In this document: piece by piece, positions 1 to 5,044 of the stretch
How the letters are laid out: the number at the start of each line of letters is the position of its first letter
Position numbering within the stretch: the first letter of the stretch is position 1
Source: an uncultured Collinsella sp.
GTDB lineage: Bacteria; Actinomycetota; Coriobacteriia; Coriobacteriales; Coriobacteriaceae
NCBI GenBank assembly: GCA_900542235.1
Contig: UQNB01000064.1
Span: forward strand, 1-11,192
Reading direction: 5' to 3'
Length of the DNA stretch: 11,192 nt
The notes under the pieces: model-generated
Database searches by the model: none
The model's input: only the letters and a program-made list of their open reading frames with translations
Told to the model about the DNA's origin: nothing
Program-made: the position numbers and the translations under genes

Positions 1-231
1 GGTGGACCTTCCGCCCCCCGAAGGAGTGGCCAGCCGTTCGCCCCGGGTGCTAACCCCATGCACAAGCGCGATAGCCACGGCGCCATCGCTTCGCTGTCTT
101 CGGTTTCCAAGCTCCCGTTCCGCGATGCTCAGGACGGCATCTCCAACACCTTCTCCATCATCCCGAGTGCGCTCGGCAAAGAGGATCAGGTGTTCTTTGG
201 CGATATCGACCTTGATCAGCTGGGCGAGTAA
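1..231 (+). CDS. pflB: Pyruvate formate-lyase (formate C-acetyltransferase), C-terminal end of a large subunit lacking the glycyl-radical domain
   Basis: The gene is open at the window's left edge; frame 1 gives 76 residues ending in TAA at 229-231. The segment FAPGANPMH, followed by ASLSSVSKLPF and then DGISNTFSIIPSALGKEDQV, is the conserved stretch of PflB just before its glycyl-radical domain (E. coli PflB has PFAPGANPMHGRD and FSIVPNALGKDDEV). PFL converts pyruvate plus CoA to acetyl-CoA plus formate in the anaerobic cytoplasm. In ordinary PFL another ~95 residues follow, carrying the radical glycine. Here the chain ends after a short acidic tail (GDIDLDQLGE), and the missing domain is the next gene. 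The catalytic cysteines lie outside the window. The identity is secure; that the stop is genuine and not an error is supported by the separate start signals of the next gene. Confidence 0.93.
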   Translation, partial: GGPSAPRRSGQPFAPGANPMHKRDSHGAIASLSSVSKLPFRDAQDGISNTFSIIPSALGKEDQVFFGDIDLDQLGE

Positions 232-232
232 C

Positions 233-257
233 TATTGTTAGTGCTATACTAACAATA
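233..257 (+). promoter_or_regulatory. Perfect 10-bp inverted repeat enclosing an extended -10 promoter (TGCTATACT)
   Basis: The arms TATTGTTAGT (233-242) and ACTAACAATA (248-257) are exact reverse complements around a 5-nt centre. TG at 242-243 plus TATACT at 245-250 forms TGnTATACT, a near-consensus extended -10 element. I see no good -35 at the usual distance. The palindrome is AT-rich with no U-tract pattern of a terminator, and it sits between pflB and the glycyl-radical ORF. I infer a regulated promoter for the small subunit, with a dimeric regulator covering the -10. It could instead act as an RNA hairpin in a shared transcript. Confidence 0.5.
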
Positions 258-273
258 ACGATTACTGATTAGT

Positions 274-293
274 GCGCCGGTTTCGGCCGGCGC
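274..293 (+). promoter_or_regulatory. GC-rich leader hairpin upstream of the glycyl-radical ORF
   Basis: GCGCCGG (274-280) pairs perfectly with CCGGCGC (287-293) around a 6-nt loop. It ends 23 nt before the ATG at 317 and 12 nt before the AGGAG-like ribosome binding site at 305-310, so that site stays exposed. There is no T-run after it, which argues against a full terminator. It may protect the 5' end of a processed or separately initiated small-subunit mRNA; that role is inference. Confidence 0.4.
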
Positions 294-316
294 CTATCAA
301 TCGAAGGAGACACATT

Positions 317-568
317 ATGAAGGTTTCTGAAGTTTCCGAGACTCAGGCCGATAACCTGGTCCACATGCTCGACGCTTACGCCGAGAAGGGTGGCCATCAC
401 CTGAACATCAACGTCTTCAACCGTGAGACGTTGCTCGATGCTCAGGCTCACCCCGAGAAGTACCCGCAGCTGACCATCCGCGTTTCCGGCTATGCCGTGA
501 ACTTCCACACGCTCACCAAGGAGCAGCAGGACGAGGTCATTTCGCGTACCTTCCATGACAAGTTCTAA
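317..568 (+). CDS. grcA: Stand-alone glycyl-radical domain protein (GrcA/YfiD-like), small piece of a split pyruvate formate-lyase
   Basis: The protein has 83 residues from the ATG at 317, with the Shine-Dalgarno GAAGGAGA at 303-310. Residues 29-45 (LNINVFNRETLLDAQAH) and 46-60 (PEKYPQLTIRVSGYA) match the PFL C-terminal domain almost residue for residue. The radical glycine is Gly58 in RVSGYAV, and 25 residues follow it, exactly as in E. coli PflB. Residues ~11-24 (ADNLVHMLDAYAEK) correspond to the linker missing from the upstream pflB end, so together the two ORFs cover a complete PFL C-terminus with nothing lost. E. coli GrcA/YfiD (127 aa) has an extra N-terminal extension and coexists with an intact PFL; this one is shorter and sits next to a PFL that lacks the domain. 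I infer an obligate subunit and not a spare part. The symbol names the nearest known family only. Confidence 0.9.
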   Translation: MKVSEVSETQADNLVHMLDAYAEKGGHHLNINVFNRETLLDAQAHPEKYPQLTIRVSGYAVNFHTLTKEQQDEVISRTFHDKF

Positions 569-753
569 AGGGGTTTAACTCCCGCAGGATCGCCGGGCCG
601 CTTTGGGTTACTTTCCAAAACGTCCTCGGACATGCAAAGGGCTCCGCTGCGCGCTTCGCGCGGCGGAGCCCTTTGCGTCCTGCGGAAATGTTTTGGAAAG
701 TAACCCAAAGCGGCCCGGCGGGGGTCCTGTGTAGTCACCCTTTAGGCGGAACT
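561..753 (+). repeat. Large nested palindrome A at the 3' end of the glycyl-radical gene
   Basis: The core is a perfect 31-bp inverted repeat, 591-621 with 690-720. Inside it lie an asymmetric internal loop (622-633 GTCCTCGGACAT; 677-689 GTCCTGCGGAAAT) and a perfect 14-bp stem (634-647 with 663-676) capped by a CGCGC/GCGCG mini-stem (650-662). Outside the core, CAGGA (585-589) can pair with TCCTG (725-729). TAAAGGG (566-572, including the stop codon) can pair with CCCTTTA (738-744), and AGTTC (561-565) with GAACT (749-753). No classical T-run follows the outer stem. It accounts for most of the 301-nt gap before lacI and may serve as terminator or 3'-end protector for the pfl transcript, or be a small palindromic mobile element. 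It is homologous to the element at 10195-10384. Confidence 0.9.
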
Positions 754-819
754 CTCCTAATTATTTGGATGAGTCGTTTACTTACTTGTGCTGTTACCGT
801 CTTCCCGCTGTTGTTGGGG

Positions 820-825
820 TATGCT
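820..825 (+). promoter_or_regulatory. Possible -10 element of the lacI-family repressor gene
   Basis: TATGCT at 820-825 is preceded by a G-rich stretch and lies 8 nt upstream of an operator-like site and 45 nt upstream of the chosen ATG. No convincing -35 is seen; TTGTGC at 786-791 is too far away. The call rests on position and on the adjoining operator, so confidence is modest. Confidence 0.35.
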
Positions 826-832
826 TTGTTCG

Positions 833-851
833 TATGTAAACGTTTGACATG
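833..851 (+). promoter_or_regulatory. LacI-family operator O1 (autoregulatory) in the repressor leader
   Basis: TATGTAAACGTTTGACATG differs at only two of 19 positions from the site at 1982-2000 in front of the downstream operon. It has the central AACGTT and flanking TATG/CATA-type half-sites expected of LacI/GalR-family operators. It lies just downstream of the putative -10 and just before the ribosome binding site of the repressor gene, a roadblock position that suggests negative autoregulation. Confidence 0.7.
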
Positions 852-869
852 TTGATGGGGGAGGGTGCT

Positions 870-1880
870 ATGGCTCGCGAGGGCGCTCGTTCTAAGGATT
901 CTGCTAAGCCTGGCATCAAGGAAGTTGCAGCGGTGGCGGGGGTTTCGCCTACTACGGTATCTCGCGTGCTTAATAATCGCGGCTATATTAGCCAAGAGAC
1001 CCGCGATAAGGTCCATGCCGCGATGGAGCGCATCAACTATACGCCCAACGATATCGCCCGTGCCATGCTCAACGGTCGCCTGAATCTTATCGGTATGATC
1101 GTTCCCTTTGTGAGCAGCCCGTTCCATGCTCAGGTTGTGCAGGCGGTCGAGCGCACGTTAGCGGAAAACGGCTTTAAGATGTTGCTGTGCAACAGCGCCA
1201 ATCGACCCGATCTTGAGCGTTCCTATATTGACATGCTCCGCCGCAATATGGTCGACGGCGTCATCGTCAACTCCCTCAATATCGGTGCCGAGGCATATGC
1301 CGAGATGGGCTTGAGCCTGGTTGGCATCGACTGCGATCTTGGCGAGGGCTCTGTCCAGATTGCAAGTGACAGCTATGGCATTGGCGAGCTCGCCACGCGC
1401 CGTCTGATTGATGACGGCTGCAGGCGTATCCTGTGCCTGCGCAGCAATAGCCGCATGCGCATGCCTGCCAATAAGCGTACCGATGCCTACCTCGATGTTG
1501 TTGAGCAGGCCGGTTTGTCCGCGCTTGTCCGTGAGGTTGAGTTCGTTAAGCCCGACGACGAAAAGGGCGCGGTCGTTGCGAAGATCCTCGATGAGAACCC
1601 CGATATTGACGGCATCTTTGCGGGAGACGATACGATGGCGGCCATCTGTCTCAACGTGATGAAGCAGCGCGGCTTGAGCGCTCCAGACGATATTAAGGTC
1701 GTGGGCGCGGATGGTGCCCGCCGAACTATGACGTTTATGCCTGACTTAACAACCGTACGTCAAGATATCGATCGCATCGGAGAGCTCGCGGCGCAATCCA
1801 TCATCGCTCTTATTAACGGCGATAATCCCGAATCGAATATCAAGCTCCCCGTTGAACTCATTGAGGGCAAAACCGCGTAG
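870..1880 (+). CDS. scrR: LacI-family transcriptional repressor, ScrR-like
   Basis: The protein has 336 residues. Residues 16-36 (IKEVAAVAGVSPTTVSRVLNN) form the LacI helix-turn-helix, followed by the NYTPNDIARAML hinge region and a periplasmic-binding-type sugar domain (from ~60, LIGMIVPFVSSPF, to SDSYGIGELATRRLI and PDLTTVRQDI near the end). The overall pattern resembles sucrose/fructoside repressors ScrR. The ATG at 870 is preferred because GGGGAGG at 858-864 lies 5 nt upstream; the earlier in-frame ATG at 849 falls inside the operator and has no ribosome binding site. It sits immediately upstream of, and in the same direction as, the GH32-PTS-GH32 genes. Matching operators at its own start and before those genes indicate it controls both. 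The effector is probably a fructose-containing sugar or its phosphate (inference). The symbol is based on resemblance and context. Confidence 0.88.
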   Translation: MAREGARSKDSAKPGIKEVAAVAGVSPTTVSRVLNNRGYISQETRDKVHAAMERINYTPNDIARAMLNGRLNLIGMIVPFVSSPFHAQVVQAVERTLAENGFKMLLCNSANRPDLERSYIDMLRRNMVDGVIVNSLNIGAEAYAEMGLSLVGIDCDLGEGSVQIASDSYGIGELATRRLIDDGCRRILCLRSNSRMRMPANKRTDAYLDVVEQAGLSALVREVEFVKPDDEKGAVVAKILDENPDIDGIFAGDDTMAAICLNVMKQRGLSAPDDIKVVGADGARRTMTFMPDLTTVRQDIDRIGELAAQSIIALINGDNPESNIKLPVELIEGKTA

Positions 1881-1934
1881 TTCATCCCGTGCCAAAAGAA
1901 TTCCTCAAACGCCTCTGATGACCGTTCGCCGGCA

Positions 1935-1953
1935 TATGTCAACCGTTTACCGA
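1935..1953 (-). promoter_or_regulatory. Degenerate LacI-type operator O2, reverse orientation
   Basis: Read on the minus strand, the site contains TAAACGGTTGACATA, matching the ACGNTTGACATA half of the downstream operators. The other half-site is degenerate (CGA where ATA is expected on the plus strand). Its centre lies about 47 bp upstream of the centre of O3. It may be an auxiliary site that adds cooperativity, or a decayed copy. Confidence 0.45.
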
Positions 1954-1981
1954 CGACTGGAACTGCGAAAAGACGTATTGG

Positions 1982-2017
1982 TATGAAAACGTTTGACATA
2001 TGAAAACGATTGACATA
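1982..2017 (+). promoter_or_regulatory. Tandem LacI-family operators O3 and O4
   Basis: TATGAAAACGTTTGACATA (1982-2000) is followed by TATGAAAACGATTGACATA (1999-2017). The two 19-mers differ at one base, share a TA at the junction and have centres 17 bp apart. Each reads TATG..AA.G.TT..CATA as an imperfect palindrome. They overlap the -35 and fill the spacer of the promoter for the GH32-PTS operon, an arrangement expected for direct repression of polymerase binding by the adjacent LacI-type protein. Confidence 0.8.
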
Positions 2018-2021
2018 TCTT
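1993..2021 (+). promoter_or_regulatory. Promoter of the GH32-PTS operon
   Basis: A consensus -35 TTGACA (1993-1998), a 17-bp spacer and TATCTT (2016-2021) make a plausible housekeeping sigma promoter. Transcription would start near 2028, about 35 nt before the ATG at 2064. The operators O3 and O4 occupy the -35 and spacer. A second TTGACA at 2010-2015 belongs to O4 and has no good -10 partner. Confidence 0.65.
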
Positions 2022-2063
2022 GCCATTGTACCGAGTTAGTATGTCGTGGAAAGGAAGTCTCGG

Positions 2064-3446
2064 ATGCACAAGGTGTATTACCAGCCTGAGGGAATTTGGG
2101 TAGGCGACATCATGCCGTACGGCGAGGACGGCACGTTCTATCTCTATCATCAGCGTGACACGCGTAACCCCGAACCTTTCGGAGAGCCGTTTGGCTGGGC
2201 ACTCGCTACGACCAAGGATTTCGTCAACTACAAGGACTTTGGCGAGAGCCTTGAGCGCGGCGGCGACGAGGAAGTCGACCAGTACATTTATGCCGGCACG
2301 GTGTTTAAGGTGGGCGACAAGTACCATGCGCTCTACACTGGTTGCAATCGCGATAAGGTCCGCGCACGTTTGATGAAGCAGGTTCTTCTTCACGCAACGA
2401 GCGACGACGCCGTCAAGTGGGAGAAGAACATCGCCGAGACGCTGCTTCCGCCCCAGGAGGGTTACGATGACCGCAACTGGCGCGATCCCTTTGTGCTTTG
2501 GGATGAGGAGAACGAAGAGTACATGCTCATCCTCGGCACGCGTGTGGGCGAGGACAAGCGTCTGATGACCGGCCGCCTGGTCAAGTTCACCTCCAAGGAT
2601 CTGACCAACTGGGAGTTCCAGGGCGACTGGTGGAACCCGGGCCTGTACACCATGTTTGAGATGCCCGATCTCTTTAAGATGGGCGACTGGTGGTACCTCG
2701 TCTTTTCCGAGTACAGCGACGGCAACAAGACCCGTTACCGCATGTCCAAGTCCATCAACGGTCCTTGGATTACCCCCGCTGACGACTCCTTCGACGGCCG
2801 CGCGTACTACGCCGCTCGCACCGCATTCGATGGCGAGCGTCGCGTTCTCTTTGGTTGGGTTCCTACGCGTGACGAGGGCGGCGACCCCAGCTCTTACCTA
2901 TGGGGTGGCACCTTTATGCCCCTCGAGATCGTTCAGCGTGCCGACGGAACGCTCGGCACCAAGCTCCCCGACAGCATGCTTGGCGCCTTTGGCGAGGCTA
3001 AGGCAGTCGAGACCTTTGAGCTTTCCTGCGAGTCGGGCAAGGTCGAGCAGGTGCTCGCCGCAGATGCCGGCTCCACCTACTTGCTCGATGCCGACATTGA
3101 GCTCGGCGGTAACGCTGCCGGCTTCTCGGTCAAGTTCGCCGAGGACGCCGAGACCGGTCTTGCCTATGAGTTCCGCGCCAACCTGCGCGAGGGCAAGCTC
3201 GAGTTCACGCCGGCTCCCCAGTACCCGTGGTTCCAGGTCAACAACATGGGCCTCGAGCGTCCGTTGTTCTTTAAGGGCGAGGGCACTCACCATGTGCGTC
3301 TGGTCGTCGACGACGACATCGCGACCATCTTTGTCGATGACGTTGCGCTCAACGCTCGCTTCTGCAACAAGCAGGGCCAGGGTGTGGCGCTTACCGTCAC
3401 CGACGGTGCGCTCAAGTGCGCAAACGCAACGATCGCGTCTCTGTAG
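2064..3446 (+). CDS. Divergent GH32-family glycoside hydrolase (putative beta-fructosidase)
   Basis: The protein has 460 residues, with no signal peptide, so it is cytoplasmic. The five-bladed propeller of GH32 is recognisable: GTFYLYHQRDTRN (23-35), NWRDPFVLW (138-146) with the stabiliser Asp141, and FEMPDLF (198-204) with the acid/base Glu199. The canonical nucleophile motif WMNDPNG is altered to GIWVGDIM (10-17); Asp15 is the likely nucleophile. Residues from ~310 form a beta-rich C-terminal domain ending in IFVDDVALNARF, typical of GH32. The ATG at 2064 is chosen because AAAGGAAG lies at 2050-2057; the in-frame GTG at 2046 precedes that ribosome binding site. It is the first gene of the operon controlled by O3/O4, 45 nt before the PTS gene. 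The substrate is uncertain: a fructo-oligosaccharide, another fructoside or its phosphate. The more canonical sucrose-6-phosphate hydrolase is encoded by the second GH32 gene. Confidence 0.82.
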   Translation: MHKVYYQPEGIWVGDIMPYGEDGTFYLYHQRDTRNPEPFGEPFGWALATTKDFVNYKDFGESLERGGDEEVDQYIYAGTVFKVGDKYHALYTGCNRDKVRARLMKQVLLHATSDDAVKWEKNIAETLLPPQEGYDDRNWRDPFVLWDEENEEYMLILGTRVGEDKRLMTGRLVKFTSKDLTNWEFQGDWWNPGLYTMFEMPDLFKMGDWWYLVFSEYSDGNKTRYRMSKSINGPWITPADDSFDGRAYYAARTAFDGERRVLFGWVPTRDEGGDPSSYLWGGTFMPLEIVQRADGTLGTKLPDSMLGAFGEAKAVETFELSCESGKVEQVLAADAGSTYLLDADIELGGNAAGFSVKFAEDAETGLAYEFRANLREGKLEFTPAPQYPWFQVNNMGLERPLFFKGEGTHHVRLVVDDDIATIFVDDVALNARFCNKQGQGVALTVTDGALKCANATIASL

Positions 3447-3491
3447 CGGCAACGAACCGTTTTATGATTTAGAAAAGGAATGGAGAGGAAC

Positions 3492-4943
3492 ATGGACTAC
3501 AAGGCAGTGTCCCAGCAAGTCGTCGACAACGTCGGCGGACTGGAGAACATCGAGGGCGCCACGCATTGCGTGACCCGTCTGCGTCTGGTGCTCAAGGATA
3601 CGAGCAAATACAACAAGGCCGAGCTCGAGAACATCGATGGCGTCAAGGGCGTGCTGTACAACAGCGGCCAGCTCATGATCATCTTCGGTACCGGTACCGT
3701 CAACAAGGTTTACGATGAGTTTATGGCTCTGACGGGCGTTAAGGAGATCAGCGCTTCCGAGGTCAAGGGCGCCGAGGCGGACAAGAAGGGCAAGTTCTTC
3801 TCGGTCCTCAAGGTATTCTCGGACATCTTTATCCCCATCATTCCCGCCTTCGTCGGCGCTGCAATCATCATCGGCCTTAAGTCGCTGATCGTTGCCAACG
3901 GCCTCTTTGGCATGGAGGGCAGCCTCGCCGATCACAGCGAGTTCCTCAAGAACCTCGCAAGCTTCTTTGCCATTATCGCCACCACGTTCGACTACCTGCC
4001 TGTCCTGGTTATGTACAGCGCAGTCAAGCGTTTTGGCGGTAACCCGATCCTGGGCATCCTCGTCGGTATCGTCATGGTTCACCCGAGCCTTATGAACCGC
4101 AACACGTTCGTTATGGACCCGACGGGTGCTGAGTACTGGAACTTTGGTCCGCTCTCCATTCCCATGGTTGCTTTCCAGGGCGGCGTGTTCCCTGCAATTC
4201 TGACCGCCTGGTTTATGGCCAAGGTCGAAAAGATTGCCCAGAAGTACATCCCCGAGGTCGTTTCGTTCGTCTTTGTCCCGACCGTTACCCTGATTCTTGC
4301 TAACGTCGCCCTGTTCACCGTGTTCGGCCCGCTCGGTAACCTGATCGGTGACGTCCTCGCCGGCGTAATCGATATCCTGTACAACAGGATGGGCGTCTTT
4401 GGTGCCTTTGTCTTCGCCGCGTTCCTGCAGCCGCTCGTCGTTACCGGTACGCATCAGTTCATCCAGGGTATCGAGGCAAACCTTGTTGCCACGACTGGCT
4501 TCAACTACATCCAGGCCATCTGGTCGGTTTCCATCATCGCCCAGGGCGGCGGCGCCATCGGTATGTACCTCATTCACAAGAAGCACTCCAAAGAGCGCAA
4601 CATCTGCATGTCGTCCTTTATCCCGACGCTGGTCGGAATCTCCGAGCCCGCTATCTTTGCTGCAAACATGCGCTATTCGATCATTCCGTTCATCTGCGCA
4701 TGCATCGGTGCAGGCTGCGGCGGTGCCTTCGTCAAGCTCTTTGAGGTGCGCGCTATCGGTCGGGGTCTGACCGGCGTGCTTGGCCTGCTCATCGTCACGC
4801 CCGAGACCCTCGTGTGGTATGTGGCTGGCAATCTCATCGCCTTTATCGTGCCAATCGTCTTGATCTTTGCCTACAACAAGGCAAAGGGCGTGCCGACCAC
4901 CGATGAAGAGGGCGCTGGCGCTGGCTTCGACGTTAGCTTCTAG
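3492..4943 (+). CDS. scrA: PTS sucrose-type EIIBC permease
   Basis: The protein has 483 residues. The EIIB domain (~1-85) holds the phosphorylated cysteine Cys26 in ATHCVTRLRL, and ENIDGVKGVLYNSGQLMIIF matches sucrose/beta-glucoside EIIB. The EIIC domain (~105-465) is a multi-pass membrane unit with FGGNPILG, VMVHPSL, GTHQF (His321) and the signature GISEPAIF (382-389). It imports a sugar across the membrane and phosphorylates it, most likely sucrose to sucrose-6-phosphate. There is no fused EIIA domain and none in the neighbourhood, so a cellular EIIA-Glc type protein must donate the phosphate. The ATG at 3492 is chosen because GGAG at 3482-3485 is well spaced; the ATG at 3480 lies against its own purine run. 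It lies 45 nt after the GH32 gene and 101 nt before scrB. Other members of the family carry trehalose or beta-glucosides, so the sucrose assignment leans on the flanking GH32 genes. Confidence 0.87.
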   Translation: MDYKAVSQQVVDNVGGLENIEGATHCVTRLRLVLKDTSKYNKAELENIDGVKGVLYNSGQLMIIFGTGTVNKVYDEFMALTGVKEISASEVKGAEADKKGKFFSVLKVFSDIFIPIIPAFVGAAIIIGLKSLIVANGLFGMEGSLADHSEFLKNLASFFAIIATTFDYLPVLVMYSAVKRFGGNPILGILVGIVMVHPSLMNRNTFVMDPTGAEYWNFGPLSIPMVAFQGGVFPAILTAWFMAKVEKIAQKYIPEVVSFVFVPTVTLILANVALFTVFGPLGNLIGDVLAGVIDILYNRMGVFGAFVFAAFLQPLVVTGTHQFIQGIEANLVATTGFNYIQAIWSVSIIAQGGGAIGMYLIHKKHSKERNICMSSFIPTLVGISEPAIFAANMRYSIIPFICACIGAGCGGAFVKLFEVRAIGRGLTGVLGLLIVTPETLVWYVAGNLIAFIVPIVLIFAYNKAKGVPTTDEEGAGAGFDVSF

Positions 4944-4982
4944 TTGAGCCGTTCAGTGTAATCTGAGGATAAGTCCATTTGA

Positions 4983-5020
4983 GGAAGGGCGTTCGACTCG
5001 TGTGAGTCGAGCGTCCTTCC
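4983..5020 (+). promoter_or_regulatory. 17-bp stem-loop between the EIIBC and scrB genes
   Basis: Positions 4983-4999 pair with 5004-5020 over 17 bp around a GTGT loop. Fifteen pairs are Watson-Crick and two are G-U in the plus-strand RNA, so the structure is better as RNA on this strand. The sequence after it (CCATAGACGAG) has no T-run, so it is not a classical terminator. It may be a partial attenuator or a 3'-end stabiliser that sets the scrA/scrB ratio. Confidence 0.6.
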
Positions 5021-5044
5021 CCATAGACGAGAAAGTCAACGGCG

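Noticed and set aside
2..241. Open frame starting MDLPPPEG at the left edge, plus strand
   Set aside because: It is a shadow in another frame of the true pflB end, which reads in frame 1 and matches PFL over its whole length.
1..568. pflB interrupted by a simple frameshift or sequencing error
   Set aside because: The two ORFs are separated by 85 nt with a ribosome binding site, a perfect palindrome and a hairpin. The upstream piece has its own tail and the downstream piece its own start, so a one-base error cannot explain it.
673..855. Short open frame inside palindrome A and the scrR leader
   Set aside because: It has no ribosome binding site, runs through the hairpin arm and operator, and ends at the start of scrR; no protein resemblance.
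3462..4586. 374-codon minus-strand open frame opposite the PTS gene
   Set aside because: Composition is highly charged and low in complexity, as typical for the antisense of a membrane protein gene; the plus strand is a clear EIIBC.
4983..5020. Rho-independent terminator after the PTS gene
   Set aside because: The stem is strong but no T-run follows on either strand, so it is listed as a stem-loop of unknown role.
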